Source: Yamadazyma tenuis (lineage: Eukaryota; Ascomycota; Pichiomycetes; Serinales; Debaryomycetaceae). From it: a stretch of DNA of 64,000 nucleotides. Positions 1-10,377 of this stretch are shown here, one piece after another. Numbering within the stretch: the stretch's first letter is position 1; every line of letters starts with the position of its first letter. The stretch spans positions 992,001-1,056,000 of the forward strand of contig NC_089464.1 of NCBI RefSeq assembly GCF_029203305.1, written 5' to 3'. Made by a program: the position numbers and the translations under genes. The notes beneath the pieces were generated by a model. It was given only the letters and a program-made list of their open reading frames with translations. It had not been told where the DNA came from and did not search any database.

Positions 1-599
1 TCACTTGCAGGATTGACCAAGTAAACGGAAGGCTCAACTGTTGATTTGACCAAGTGGCAGTAATTGTGCAACACCGCCAAAAATTCGGTTCCTCCCCAGA
101 TCACTTCTCCAGACTCACTGAACGTTTCAAAACTCTGGTTCCGTTTTTTTTGCCTGAGTTTCGTCGATGGAGACTCATCGTCATGGAAGAAGATGATGGG
201 AAGCTTTTCACCGTCTAAAGTATTGATCACCACCGACCCGTACCACATACCCAGCAGTGGCTTTCTGAGCTGGATTGAATAAATGTATGACATAGGCACA
301 CTGTAGCTGTAACCAGACAATACCGATGACACTGGTTTGCTGACAACCTTGAGATCTTTGGAACCATCTAGTTCGTCGAGATCTGCTTCCTGGTATAGTT
401 TTAGTGATTCTTTGCTCAATTGTGATTCTGCTGTAAAAGATATGAGCAAATCGCTATTTGTGGAATTTGGTCCTTTTGAAATGCTTAAAAAGCCCACAAC
501 ATTATCCCGTTTAGAGGCACTTGGGTGTAAATATACCTTGGACTTAACATAGAGCAACTCGACCTCTCCTGAAAGTAATGTTCTTTGTTTGGGAGGCAT
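1..599 (-). CDS. GYP7: GYP7-like Rab GTPase-activating protein, N-terminal part
   Basis: The reading frame opens with an ATG at 597-599 (reverse strand) and stays open to the window edge, giving 199 codons, so the gene is cut by the window rather than broken. The protein starts MPPKQRTLLSGEVELLYVKS and contains VYLHPSASKRDNVVGFLSIS, which I recognise as the N-terminal DUF3548-type region of Gyp7/TBC1D15 proteins. The catalytic TBC domain would lie beyond base 1 and is not visible. In yeast, Gyp7 stimulates GTP hydrolysis by Ypt7, the vacuolar Rab, and so acts in vacuole fusion. It lies 114 bases downstream of MTR4 on the same strand. The assignment rests on the N-terminal pattern only. Confidence 0.75.
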   Translation of the reverse strand, partial: MPPKQRTLLSGEVELLYVKSKVYLHPSASKRDNVVGFLSISKGPNSTNSDLLISFTAESQLSKESLKLYQEADLDELDGSKDLKVVSKPVSSVLSGYSYSVPMSYIYSIQLRKPLLGMWYGSVVINTLDGEKLPIIFFHDDESPSTKLRQKKRNQSFETFSESGEVIWGGTEFLAVLHNYCHLVKSTVEPSVYLVNPAS

Positions 600-713
600 A
601 AGAAGGTTGCGCAGTAAGGGAATCAGGAGTTCTCTAAAGGCAACTTGAGGATGACTGCGAAAAATTTAGGCTATGATTACTTCTAATATGTTACTATAGT
701 ACAAAAACTACTT

Positions 714-3700
714 CTAAAGATATAACGACCCAGCAGAAACAATATCTCTGTGCACCAATTCCAAGGCCTTGTCCATTTTGGTTTCCAATTCCATGTTTCC
801 AATGGTCTTTGCGGCGGAAACCATTTGCCTGATCATTTCTTCGAGTCTCTTGAAGGTTCTGATGATGGACCCTTCGTAGACATCGGTCATTTTACAAATT
901 TGAGTGAACGTGGCATTCTTACACCACGCGTAAGTAACTTCCATCAATTCGGGACGGAAGCTCTCGATGTAATCCTTTTCGACCATCTCAATCTTGCACT
1001 CTTTAGAGATCTTAGCGATCTTGAGGGCCATTTCTTGAAGGTTCTTGAGTGGTTCAGCCAACTCAGGCTTCAATCTGGGGGTTTCTTTAGCCTTCTCCTG
1101 GAACACGCAACATGATAACAAGGCTGCACACTGCTCAGGGGTCAAGTCATTGAAGGTACCGTTGAAAATGAGCTCTGTCAATAAGAGTTCATCTCCAGTA
1201 CTAATTTCACAGGCGACTCTTCCTTTAAGCTCGATGATATCATTTTGAGTGGTGAATCCCAACCTTCTTAACACTCTCTTTCTGTGCTTCAAGTCGTCCA
1301 ATTGGATAACGGCCTTGGTCTCGAGAATCTGGTCTTTCAACGCTTTGATTTGGGTTTCGATCTTAACCTTGCTGTCATACTTTTGGTACAACTCGTCCAA
1401 CCTGACAGATCCATGTAATGGGTTGCCTAAGAGCTTGGATTCAACGACATCAATTTTTCTCAAGAGGGTTTTGAACTCATCATCATCAATCTTCATGCTA
1501 TTGACAGGATCCATGATTGGAATACCATCCGGCAACTTCTTGGGTAAGTCTTTCAAAGTCTTCAACAAGTTTCTCTTGGCAGACGAGCTCTTGAAATCCG
1601 CTGGAACTTTTAATCTTACACTGCTAATTTTCTCAATGGAACTTAAGGTGATTGGAATGTATTCAGCTCTGGATTGTTCTCCAGATTTGGATGGTCTGAT
1701 ACCTTCTGGTAAATCTGGGTTGAAGGATTTGATCAAATTGACGGGTGAATCAACAAACAAGGAATATATAAAAACTTGGACGAGATAGGATTCGTGATCA
1801 CTGTAAATAGCAGATGAGTTTCTCTTGTTGGCTCTTTTACTGAACGATTGAACCATTCCCCACCCGTAATCCATGTCACCAATCTTCACCTTAATAACTC
1901 TTCCGCTTTGTAAGTAGGGCAATATATGTCCTGGATGAGTTATGATCTTTTGAGAATCCTCTTGCAACTTGCTCAACTGAACCTTGAATTCATAGTATTC
2001 TTTGATCAAATTCTCATCGTCTATATTGATTGTTGATAATTGGTTGGTTAGCTCCACAAGTTGACTTTCCATCTTGGGAACAGAAGAAGCACTTTGGAAC
2101 TGGAAGAATGAACTTTCCAACATGAATTCGGGAGAAATCCCTTCAACTCTCATCAAATTTAAGAGCATATTATATCCCAAATGAAAGGCTGAGTCCAATC
2201 TGTCGGCCTGGCCCTTGACCATTCCTTTGGCCACTTGGGGTTCCATTTTTTCGTCGATCATCATGATGACAATACCACGGTCATCTAAACCTCTACGACC
2301 AGCTCTACCCGACATTTGAATGTACTCACCACCACTAACCCAACGGAACCCAACACCATCCCACTTACGAACAGACGTAAAAACAACTGTTTTGGCAGGC
2401 ATATTAAGACCAATTGAGAAAGTCTCGGTTGCAAATAACACCTTCAACAACCCTTCCTGGAACAAAATCTCTATGATTTCCTTCAAAATAGGTAACAATC
2501 CAGAATGATGGATCCCAATACCTCTTCTTAACAACGGCAAGATGTTTTTTATCTGAGGCAACTCTCTATCGGACTCAGGTAATAAGCCGATGGCATTATT
2601 GAAGATTTTGGTCAAGGCATCTCTCTCATCATCGTTGTTGAAATCGAGTCTTGACATCTTCAATGCCAAAGTCTCACAGTCTCTCTTGGAGAAAGAGAAG
2701 ACAATCACAGGATTATACCTTTTCATGTAAATCATCTTCACAATCTTGTAAATATCTGTTTTTCCATCGTTATTCCCACCCTTCCAGGTTTGGCCCTTCT
2801 TCCCCTTCTTCCCATCTACTGCCCCAGGGTCTTCTCCCATACCATCACTGATTTGAGCCATGGCTTTCTGGAAATTTTCTTCTCTAAAAGTTCCCTTTTC
2901 GTCCACCACCAAGTGGATTCCATCACCACCAGCCGGGAACAAGTAATGTTGCAAAGGCGTAGGACGGAAGTCGGTGTATACAACATGGCACGGCTGTTCG
3001 TGGATCTTGACAATCCATTCGGCAAACTCCATAGCGTTGGGAATAGTGGCAGACAAAAATACATAATGCACCTTATCAGGTAACAAGATCATAGTTTCTT
3101 CCCATACCACTCCTCTAGACTTGTCTCTCATGTAATGAACTTCATCGAAAATAACCCATGCCACTTCTCTCATCACCTCCGATCCTCTGTAAAGCATGCT
3201 CCGCAAAATTTCGGTGGTCATCACCAAACACCCAGCATCTGGGTTAATGGTAACATCTCCCGTCATCAACCCGACATCTCCAAACTCCGCTTGTAACTCA
3301 CGATACTTCTGGTTACTCAAAGCTTTGATTGGTGATGTGTAGATGACTCTTTGTTTGTCTCTTAGTGACTGGGCAATGGCATATTCAGCCACTACGGTTT
3401 TACCAGCCGACGTGTGAGCAGACACTAGCACAGATTCATTTCTGTCAATACAAGAAATCGACGTGTCTTGGAATGGATCTAACTTGAAAGGGTACCGCCT
3501 GGCGTCGTTTTGACGTTTGTGTTCACTGATTGGCACATATGGGAATCCTGGAGGGATTGCAACCTGGTGCCTAACTTGATGCTTTAACTTCAACTGTCCG
3601 GAAGGATGACCGTTTGGGTCTGGTTTGGATGCCAACAACCCGTCCGAGATAGCCACCTCTCGGGAGGCCTCAATTTCCAATGCATCGGAAACCACTGCCT

Positions 3701-3905
3701 TTATGCTGGGTTTTCTGGTGGTTTGCTTCTTGAGTTTGTGGCTGGCACTGTCATCGGCCAACTTTCTTTTCTGGGACTCAGAGTCTTCTTGGGGTTCTAC
3801 TACTTCAGCAGTGTTCTTCACAGTGTCCGGGTTATTGACTGGAGCGATAGGAGGTTCAGGCACTTCTACCGGAGCCTCGTCAAAAACATCAAATAGATCG
3901 TCCAT
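714..3905 (-). CDS. MTR4: Mtr4, nuclear exosome/TRAMP DExH-box RNA helicase
   Basis: This is a 1063-residue Ski2-like helicase, close to the roughly 1070 residues usual for Mtr4. Visible motifs in order are the Walker A loop AHTSAGKT (near residue 165), the DEVH box FDEVHYMRD (near 253), motif III SATIPN, and motif [14 protein letters not shown], followed by a long arch/KOW region and a C-terminal helical DSHCT domain. An acidic, Lys-rich N-terminal tail precedes the core. The frame extends upstream without an ATG, so I take the ATG at 3903-3905 ([12 protein letters not shown]). Mtr4 unwinds RNA for the nuclear exosome, as TRAMP subunit and in 5.8S rRNA and snoRNA processing. No missing motif was seen. 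Confidence 0.96.
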   Translation of the reverse strand: MDDLFDVFDEAPVEVPEPPIAPVNNPDTVKNTAEVVEPQEDSESQKRKLADDSASHKLKKQTTRKPSIKAVVSDALEIEASREVAISDGLLASKPDPNGHPSGQLKLKHQVRHQVAIPPGFPYVPISEHKRQNDARRYPFKLDPFQDTSISCIDRNESVLVSAHTSAGKTVVAEYAIAQSLRDKQRVIYTSPIKALSNQKYRELQAEFGDVGLMTGDVTINPDAGCLVMTTEILRSMLYRGSEVMREVAWVIFDEVHYMRDKSRGVVWEETMILLPDKVHYVFLSATIPNAMEFAEWIVKIHEQPCHVVYTDFRPTPLQHYLFPAGGDGIHLVVDEKGTFREENFQKAMAQISDGMGEDPGAVDGKKGKKGQTWKGGNNDGKTDIYKIVKMIYMKRYNPVIVFSFSKRDCETLALKMSRLDFNNDDERDALTKIFNNAIGLLPESDRELPQIKNILPLLRRGIGIHHSGLLPILKEIIEILFQEGLLKVLFATETFSIGLNMPAKTVVFTSVRKWDGVGFRWVSGGEYIQMSGRAGRRGLDDRGIVIMMIDEKMEPQVAKGMVKGQADRLDSAFHLGYNMLLNLMRVEGISPEFMLESSFFQFQSASSVPKMESQLVELTNQLSTINIDDENLIKEYYEFKVQLSKLQEDSQKIITHPGHILPYLQSGRVIKVKIGDMDYGWGMVQSFSKRANKRNSSAIYSDHESYLVQVFIYSLFVDSPVNLIKSFNPDLPEGIRPSKSGEQSRAEYIPITLSSIEKISSVRLKVPADFKSSSAKRNLLKTLKDLPKKLPDGIPIMDPVNSMKIDDDEFKTLLRKIDVVESKLLGNPLHGSVRLDELYQKYDSKVKIETQIKALKDQILETKAVIQLDDLKHRKRVLRRLGFTTQNDIIELKGRVACEISTGDELLLTELIFNGTFNDLTPEQCAALLSCCVFQEKAKETPRLKPELAEPLKNLQEMALKIAKISKECKIEMVEKDYIESFRPELMEVTYAWCKNATFTQICKMTDVYEGSIIRTFKRLEEMIRQMVSAAKTIGNMELETKMDKALELVHRDIVSAGSLYL

Positions 3906-4579
3906 CTTGTCTGCTTGAAAAACTAGAAAAAATTGAGATGAGATCGCGAACTCCAAACCTGGATAAGCTGCACAATCACTTGCATTCGGTAGACAATGGG
4001 AAATGGCATCAAAAGCAAAGAGTCTAGGCCATTACATGTACTTTAATCCAGCATATACTTCTAACCCAATCGAGGGTCCTTTTTCAAGAATTTTCCTAAA
4101 TCGTATATTTGTAAACTTGTGATGATGAGGGCGGCTAATTTTACAGATACGTAAACCCTTGATCTAAGCGCCCTTAGCGCCCACCCCGACCCTTATAAAT
4201 ATGGGGCCCACTTTCCTGACCCATTAACAACAAGGTTTTGTAGAACTTATGGAGCTCGCCGTCACAGCAACATACTGAAACAATGATAGTTTTTCAACTG
4301 CACCAATTGCATGAATCTGATTTTGGGGCAAGTGCAATACCCAAAAAGGACTACACTTGGAGGACCCTAACTGACTTATCCTCTTGAAATCAGCCTATGC
4401 AAGATTTCATTGGTTCATCGGCTTTGTTCGTAATTTGGGGCCTTTTCCGGGCATACTGTTGCAGATAAAGGCGAATAAACCGGCTAATTGTGGCATCGGT
4501 GGTGGGGCAAGATAACTACGAGATGCAAAGCTTTGCCCAAGGCTGTTATTACCTAATGCGGTTGCGAAATACTATTACA
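3906..4579. other. Intergenic region upstream of MTR4
   Basis: This stretch of 674 bases holds the MTR4 promoter and the 5' side of nothing else, since the next gene (4580-6790) ends here. It contains a C-rich patch followed by TATAAATA near 4195, and close to the MTR4 ATG an A-tract plus GAGATGAGAT (3935-3944). I see no supported gene or RNA in it. Confidence 0.5.
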
Positions 4580-6790
4580 CTATGATACATTATTTAAAAC
4601 CTTGAGGGTATTCCACTTTTCCCTGTCGTACTCCCCAATAACAGCACTAGGCAAAGAGCTGTTTCTGGAGTTCGATACAGATGGCATGGGTCTTAATTCC
4701 CACCGATCCTCCACGAAATCTATCTCAGTTTGTTGTTTCTTTACTATAGCCTGCTTTAGCAAAGTGGGAGGTGCAACTGTAACCTTTACCGGGCTCTCCA
4801 GCTGAGTGCTGGATCTTCTTATGAGGGACTTGAAGGACTTCTTAGGAGACACAGACCGAGATCTGGAGGGTTTGGTCCTGGAAGAGGTCCTGGATAATGA
4901 GGTTCTCTTAGGAGACCCTGATTTAGACGACGAAGAGTATAAGGAGAACTGGTTAGAAATAACTGAACCAGTGTGTTTGTGGTAGTTGTGAGACGAGGTG
5001 TCGATGGTGTCCATGGACTTGCCGAACAACTTCTTGGGGCTCAGGTAGAGCTTTCTTATGGGTGAAGATTTGGGTGGTTCTGAAACCCCCAAATCGATTG
5101 GAGGTGGAGTGGTAAATCGGCAGATGGCGGTGACCGAGTATTCGGTGCCTTGGGAAGAAGAAGACCCTGCGGAAACGTTTCTGAACGTTTGCAACGAAGG
5201 TGCACTAAACGATCGATTCAGCTGGGAAAACAATGGGGAAAGATGGTTGTTGATGAAAACTTCATGGTGAATGACTTCCAGGTCCACTAGCTGGTCCATG
5301 TTCTGGTCGATTTCAAAGCTTCTAGTGTTACTTTGGATATCGCTCAAATGGTCGATATTATCAGTCCGGTTGTCGGGAAGTGCTAAAAGATCCTCTCCAT
5401 CGCTTGTGAGGGTGACATTGCTGTCGTTGAGAATATGTTCACTGAATACTTGAGGAATGTTCAAACTTACCCCGGATCGAGTCCTTAAGTTCTTGTAAAT
5501 GTGAGAGTTCTGGTTCCACTGGTCCAATGAAATGTGTCTCATCGATTGGGTACTGCTCATCCACAGCCCTTCGTATGTTTGGGGGATTTGGAAATCAGCA
5601 ATGGTCCTTTCGTATTCAAGTCGACTGTTTTGGTCAAAATCTTCAAACATCATAGCTGGTTCTTCTGAGTGCCCTTCGCCAAACTCAGATATGTATGGAA
5701 GGTCTGCAGACCTTTTGTCATCATTCAGGTCAAATACTTCTTCGGTCTTGGAACCCATATTTGTGGAAGTGAAGAAGTTGACCTTCTTGGGCTGGTATTG
5801 GTATTCAAAGTCTACTTGTTCGATATCGAAATCCTGGCTTTGCTGTTTCCTCTTCAACGCAAGAATTGGGCTTTCGCCTTTCTTTAGTACCGAAGGAAGC
5901 AAATTCTCGTTGATGTTCTCGAGAAAGTTCTTTTCCACGCTGATAGACTTCCACTGTTGTTGTCGTTTGTTGACTGTGATGGTCTGTTTTAAGTGTCCAG
6001 TGGATTTAGACCTTTTCACGTGATCGGCTGTTTCTATCATATGAACAATGGAATTGTCCGAGTTGGAATTTGGTATTAGGGTTTCATGGCTTTTGGTGCT
6101 GCTTGATTTGGGAAGTACTTTGATCTCGTCGTGTGGCTGGAGAGGGAGATCCAAGTCTGAGACCGAGATGTTGAAATTGGGCATACTCTTGGAATGGAGT
6201 CGATTGGTCGTACCTGTTTGAGGATCAATTCCTGGAGCCAAAGTGATTTCATCAGCATTTGTGGCTGGGTTGATGTCCATCCAATTCTTTGAATCCATCG
6301 AGGTTGATTTGGAGTTGGACTGGTGGGATTTGTAGTAGTCTTCGACGCTCATGCTTTTGACGGTGGAGTTGCTGGAACCAGTTCCTTCGGATACTTCTTG
6401 ATCCAGACCACCAAGTTTAAGAATGTAGATGATGAAGCCAGTCACCAAAGTGGAAGTAGATAAGATAATTTGGATGAGCATGAGGGCCAGAAGGGCTAAA
6501 TTAAAACGGGTGTGTTTCTGGTGAAGTAGGTATATGATGCACATGACCATACAAAATACCTTGAAGATGGCATCAGCCACCATTTTGAATAACAAACTGA
6601 ATGGTACAAGCCGTATAAGCAACCATAAACATAGGGAAAAGGTTGAGATGGTAGATAAAAGTAGAATGATATCGATGGATTTGAGGTCGATCGCCAACGT
6701 AACTATCACAAGTGAGCCGAGTACCAAACTTACTAGAAGTAGGACTCCATTAAAAGCATGATCCGTTGTGATAAGACGTCGGAGCAACAT
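4580..6790 (-). CDS. Unrecognised four-helix membrane protein with long Ser-rich tail
   Basis: I do not recognise this 736-residue protein. The frame continues upstream only through a GTG, so I use the first ATG, at 6788-6790 (MLLRRLITTDHAFNGV). The first 125 residues hold four hydrophobic segments (about 14-35, 38-61, 70-88 and 97-125) with very short loops. The remaining 600 residues look disordered: Ser-rich, with SP and SPKK/SPIRK sites such as YLSPKKLFGKS and SRSVSPKKSFKSLIRR, which resemble proline-directed or basophilic kinase sites. The last residues are more ordered and conserved-looking (IGEYDREKWNTLKVLNN). The layout suggests a small membrane anchor carrying a large regulated cytoplasmic tail, possibly at the plasma membrane or bud cortex, which is inference only. 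Confidence 0.8.
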   Translation of the reverse strand: MLLRRLITTDHAFNGVLLLVSLVLGSLVIVTLAIDLKSIDIILLLSTISTFSLCLWLLIRLVPFSLLFKMVADAIFKVFCMVMCIIYLLHQKHTRFNLALLALMLIQIILSTSTLVTGFIIYILKLGGLDQEVSEGTGSSNSTVKSMSVEDYYKSHQSNSKSTSMDSKNWMDINPATNADEITLAPGIDPQTGTTNRLHSKSMPNFNISVSDLDLPLQPHDEIKVLPKSSSTKSHETLIPNSNSDNSIVHMIETADHVKRSKSTGHLKQTITVNKRQQQWKSISVEKNFLENINENLLPSVLKKGESPILALKRKQQSQDFDIEQVDFEYQYQPKKVNFFTSTNMGSKTEEVFDLNDDKRSADLPYISEFGEGHSEEPAMMFEDFDQNSRLEYERTIADFQIPQTYEGLWMSSTQSMRHISLDQWNQNSHIYKNLRTRSGVSLNIPQVFSEHILNDSNVTLTSDGEDLLALPDNRTDNIDHLSDIQSNTRSFEIDQNMDQLVDLEVIHHEVFINNHLSPLFSQLNRSFSAPSLQTFRNVSAGSSSSQGTEYSVTAICRFTTPPPIDLGVSEPPKSSPIRKLYLSPKKLFGKSMDTIDTSSHNYHKHTGSVISNQFSLYSSSSKSGSPKRTSLSRTSSRTKPSRSRSVSPKKSFKSLIRRSSTQLESPVKVTVAPPTLLKQAIVKKQQTEIDFVEDRWELRPMPSVSNSRNSSLPSAVIGEYDREKWNTLKVLNNVS

Positions 6791-7257
6791 CGTAAGCAAT
6801 AAATATAGGGAGAGTATAGGTTGATGAACTCGGAGCAAAAAAATATTTCCTACCACACAAATGATGGAATCAACAATTGCGTGTGAAACATCAAGATCAG
6901 CCCCAAAACAGGTTTAAGGTCTTCGGAGCAGGAATAGGTAAGCTATCCCTCTGTAAGCGGAAGCTCCAAGCCATGCAAGTTGAATGGTATACGGGGGAAT
7001 TAGCCAATCAAAGGCATTGATTACAGGTACAGAGCAGGATATAACCAGAGTTACTCCAAAGACTTCCTAATCTTACCACAACCACAATAAACCAGAGTGG
7101 TTTTGTTGATGTTGACAGGAACATATGTTTATGGTACGTCTCAAATAGGCAATGTAAAAATTGCAGCCAAAACATTTGCCTGAGACACACTTGAAACTAC
7201 GCGAACTAAAAATCACAATATATTCCTATCGACTATGGGTATAACTAAACTAGTGAA
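6791..7257. other. Intergenic region, promoter of the membrane-protein gene
   Basis: This gap of 467 bases lies between the membrane-protein start (6790) and the carboxypeptidase Y stop (7258), both on the reverse strand. It is AT-rich with only short random open frames. I see no supported feature in it. Confidence 0.4.
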
Positions 7258-8871
7258 TTAGTAACCAAAGGTATAGTCACCAGCAATCCATCGGTTGACC
7301 ATGTCCAAAGAGTTTTCGGGCTGGTCAAAAGGAACCATGTGACCTCCTCCAAACACTCTCAAGAAGGTAAACTTGTCAAAATTCTTGACATCTCCAGCAT
7401 GAACCTTACCGTTGTTCCATTTTTGGACTGGAGCCACCGAGAAGCCGTCGGCTCCCTTCCATTCCAAAGCGTCAGTCCAACCCTGGTTTCCCAACCAGTT
7501 ACAGATAAAGTCTTTGTCTCCCGCGTAGATCAATACAGGCAAACCCGAGTCCAACACTTCGATAACATCTTCTTTGAATTGAGGCTTCATCCAGTCGCCA
7601 GTAAACAAAAAGTTTCTGTTGATGTCAAAGTTGCAACTCTCAAACTCTTCCACCTCAGCCCCAACAGCTGCCTTGACCTCAGGCAAGTTCAAGTATTGGT
7701 CAATGTAGTCCATTTGGGAGTAGCAGAGTTGACCTTCGCACATGGTTCTGATGTCGTAGACGTTTCTTCCGGTCTTCTGGTATGGTCCCATCTGAGCATT
7801 GTTACAGTAGATGGTAGCAGGTACACAGGCCCAGGCAGACGATGATTCGTAGCAGGCGGCAATCAACGAAGTACATCTTCCAATACTTGCCTCCATTGAA
7901 TCACATTCTTCAGGCTCCAACACCGATGGGTATCCACCTCCACCACAGGCCATTGGCTGGTAGTAGTTGTATTGCACCAAGGGATCGGTCAAACCGTTTC
8001 CAATCAACACCGACGTCAACTCAAAGTTCTTTTCTGGAGCCTCCAAGATGGTCTTGGCCATAGTAGGAATGTAGTGACCTGCGTAAGATTCTCCCGCAAT
8101 GTGGAAAGGAAGTTTCTGGTACTCGGGGAACTTAGCGTAGAACAACTCCAAAAACGCCAACACGTCCACGGCAGCGGCGGTGGTATCCGTAACAGACTCA
8201 GATGAGTAGGAGTATCCCACGTTCACTGGCTGATCCAAGAAAATCACCGAGGCATTGTTGTTCCAGGAATGAGGGTTTCTGATTGGCTTCAAGTCTTCAC
8301 CAATGGAAGAAGGACCTAACTCGAAGAATAATCCAGTCATGGAAGAACACCCAGGACCTCCGTTAAGCCACAAGATAACCGGGTCGGTCTTGGGGTCGTT
8401 TCTACTCTCGAAAAACCAGTAGAAAAAGTGCTTGTCTTCATCTTCAATGTCCAAGTACCCAGTGTACTGCTTAACATCGTCAATTCCCAAGGACTTGGGC
8501 GTGGCCTTACCTCTCAATTTGTGATTTTTGAACTTGTCACTCTTGACAAGAAAGTCAAACTTGTGCTCAATGCTCTTTTTTCCAGGAATCTTGTTCATCA
8601 TCGACGTCACCGCGTGTGGGTAGTCAGCCATCATCTCAGCCCACAAGTCCTTGGTGCTCTGAGTCAATTTCGAAACGGGTTCGTTCAAAAAGTTACCCAT
8701 GGACTCGAAAAAGTCTGTCCCGGCATTGTCACCAAAGAGTTTGAGTAATCGGTTGTTGTTCATCAAACTAAGGGGTGTCTGCAACATGTTTGTGTCGAAG
8801 GGGTTTTGAATGGCCAACGCATTGAGGGCAGCCAACGAGTTGGCGGCAGCGAAAGCAGTGCTAAGTCTCAT
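7258..8871 (-). CDS. PRC1: Carboxypeptidase Y precursor (vacuolar serine carboxypeptidase)
   Basis: This 537-residue S10 peptidase removes C-terminal residues from peptides in the vacuole lumen. It has a signal peptide ([20 protein letters not shown]), a propeptide to about residue 110, and then the mature enzyme. Family motifs are clear: [13 protein letters not shown] (oxyanion region), [13 protein letters not shown] with nucleophile Ser262, [13 protein letters not shown] with Asp454, and [11 protein letters not shown] with His511. The many cysteines of the CPY fold ([21 protein letters not shown]) are present. The length matches the yeast preproenzyme (about 532). The ATG at 8869-8871 fits the signal peptide. 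Fungal relatives are called PRC1 or CPY1. Sorting would need the endosomal route served by VPS26, VPS30 and GYP7, also in this window. Confidence 0.97.
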   Translation of the reverse strand: MRLSTAFAAANSLAALNALAIQNPFDTNMLQTPLSLMNNNRLLKLFGDNAGTDFFESMGNFLNEPVSKLTQSTKDLWAEMMADYPHAVTSMMNKIPGKKSIEHKFDFLVKSDKFKNHKLRGKATPKSLGIDDVKQYTGYLDIEDEDKHFFYWFFESRNDPKTDPVILWLNGGPGCSSMTGLFFELGPSSIGEDLKPIRNPHSWNNNASVIFLDQPVNVGYSYSSESVTDTTAAAVDVLAFLELFYAKFPEYQKLPFHIAGESYAGHYIPTMAKTILEAPEKNFELTSVLIGNGLTDPLVQYNYYQPMACGGGGYPSVLEPEECDSMEASIGRCTSLIAACYESSSAWACVPATIYCNNAQMGPYQKTGRNVYDIRTMCEGQLCYSQMDYIDQYLNLPEVKAAVGAEVEEFESCNFDINRNFLFTGDWMKPQFKEDVIEVLDSGLPVLIYAGDKDFICNWLGNQGWTDALEWKGADGFSVAPVQKWNNGKVHAGDVKNFDKFTFLRVFGGGHMVPFDQPENSLDMVNRWIAGDYTFGY

Positions 8872-9671
8872 GATGGTATAGATGAGAGTTAGGGGATGGC
8901 GGGAAAAAAAGCTGGGGGTTGTGCGCTTTATATGCGGAAGCCGTTCCTGTATGGGGCCATCCCTTGCTAGTCATTCAACCAGCGGTGAGTGCGCGGCAAC
9001 TGCTAGTGCAAGACCAGGGGTGCGAATAGTACCAGACGTCCTACCCCGGTGCTGGAATGCGCTCACCGATAAGAGTGACGTGCCGGAACCGCATTTCCGC
9101 TCTGGTCTACATTCTTGCCACTTTGAGGACCACCCATGCGCCGTTATAGTCGATGTGCAGGCGTACTTTAAGAATGAAGATTCTGATAAGATACGCCTAA
9201 AACATCATTTTTGTTTTAGAAGATATGAACGAACAGGGTATTGCATTCTAAATCGATGTACATCCAACTCGATCACTAGAAAGGACTTTTTTAGTTTGCC
9301 AAGGTAATAATTTAACCGAAAGCTTGGATAACTACCATTACGGAGGTAGAAATAACTACTAATTATACTACGAAAGGTGCCAAATTGATTCAGCCATCTC
9401 GGAATTACCTACATGCGTGCATAAGTCAGAACAGTATGATGAGTGCAAAAAACAGGAGGCAATTTACCATATCGGTCAAAATGGGACATTCCTACTCTTC
9501 CAAGCACAGAAAAGAAAGTAACACTTGATGGTTAAAAGAGCTTTAAATAATGTTAGATTTCTATGATGTATTACGAGGCCGCTCCACAAAGTTTGGTGGA
9601 GATTCGAATGTCAACTGTCTGGTTTGAGTTTGTATTTTACATAATATAACTTCCTAATGAACTCATATAAA
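8872..9671. other. Long intergenic region upstream of carboxypeptidase Y
   Basis: These 800 bases form the CPY promoter side and the 3' side of CIA2. There is a TATA box at 8927-8932 and an inverted repeat (8983-8994 with 9058-9068). A 141-codon ATG frame on the forward strand (8882-9307) overlaps the TATA box and has no recognisable domain, so I treat it as chance. Nothing else is supported. Confidence 0.45.
8927..8932 (-). promoter_or_regulatory. TATA box of carboxypeptidase Y gene
   Basis: Read on the reverse strand this is CATATAAAGC, about 56 bases before the CPY start codon, a usual TATA-to-start distance in a gene with a short leader. The assignment is by sequence and position only. 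Confidence 0.5.
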
Positions 9672-10280
9672 TCACTTGCAACTGCCCAACATTTGCAGAA
9701 TGACAGTGAGAAGCTGCTCGTTCTCACATGCAGCTGCAACACGCTCCTTGTCATTAAGCTGCTTGTTCACCTGGTTTTCTGACTCATGCGTGCCTTCTTT
9801 CACCAAGATACGAATACGAAACCTGGGTGGAAGACATCGTTCAAGACGCACTCGTATTCCTAAGCCAATCAACGTGGCAAGAGAGCAGTGTGTGATGGTA
9901 GGAGTGATCTTGATTAACACCTCCGACAAGTCTTTATGCTTGTCTGGGCCATTTTTAACATGGATATCCGCAAAGTTGACCACCGCAAGTTGAGCCAATG
10001 TCAACGGGTGTTCGGGGTCAGATATGGAACCAATGAGATCGAATATCTCCTGTGCGTCGATTTCTTCTTCGGGTTCGTCGTCGTCGGACCAGTTGTCGGA
10101 GCTTTCTCCTGTGAGTTCAGGTGATGATAGGTTTTCCGTCTGAAAAAGGGAAAGTGATGTGAAAGTGTCAAGGAGCTTTGACTTGACGGCGGTTTGGGCC
10201 AGCTCGTACGCTCCAAGACGTGTGGGAAGCGACTCCACGTTGATTATCGTGGGGTTGGCGTTAATGACTTCGTCTGACAT
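9672..10280 (-). CDS. CIA2: Cia2, MIP18-family cytosolic Fe-S assembly factor
   Basis: This 202-residue protein belongs to the MIP18/DUF59 family. The conserved C-terminal domain shows EIFDLIGSISDPEHPLTL, the IKITPTITHCSLATLIGLGIR motif region with the family's reactive Cys, and a C-terminal helix ending in MLGSCK. The N-terminal part has an acidic linker (SDNWSDDDEPEEEIDAQE). Cia2 with Cia1 and Met18 forms the CIA targeting complex that delivers iron-sulfur clusters to cytosolic and nuclear enzymes such as DNA polymerases and helicases. An in-frame extension starts 60 bases earlier (MRITISISN), but MSDEVINANP at 10278-10280 is the better start because the extension would crowd the divergent promoter with the next gene. 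Confidence 0.93.
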   Translation of the reverse strand: MSDEVINANPTIINVESLPTRLGAYELAQTAVKSKLLDTFTSLSLFQTENLSSPELTGESSDNWSDDDEPEEEIDAQEIFDLIGSISDPEHPLTLAQLAVVNFADIHVKNGPDKHKDLSEVLIKITPTITHCSLATLIGLGIRVRLERCLPPRFRIRILVKEGTHESENQVNKQLNDKERVAAACENEQLLTVILQMLGSCK

Positions 10281-10377
10281 GTGTGCTACCAAATGAGTCT
10301 GTGCTGAATAATGATTTGAGATTGAAATGGTGATGCGCACAAAAACCGAGATTAAAGCTTTTGATACACACGCCCGT

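Noticed and set aside
3906..3956. Extended start of MTR4 (17 extra codons)
   Set aside because: The extension opens at TTG, not ATG, and the family start fits MDDLFDVF.
4114..4216. Box C/D snoRNA (TGATGATGA near 4119 and CTGA near 4214)
   Set aside because: No terminal stem and no matching C'/D' pair are visible, and such short boxes arise by chance.
6791..6856. Extended start of the membrane-protein gene
   Set aside because: The extension opens at GTG; the first ATG, at 6790, directly precedes the hydrophobic region.
8882..9307. 141-codon ATG frame on the forward strand upstream of carboxypeptidase Y
   Set aside because: It overlaps the CPY TATA box, begins 10 bases from the CPY start, and has no domain or protein-like composition.
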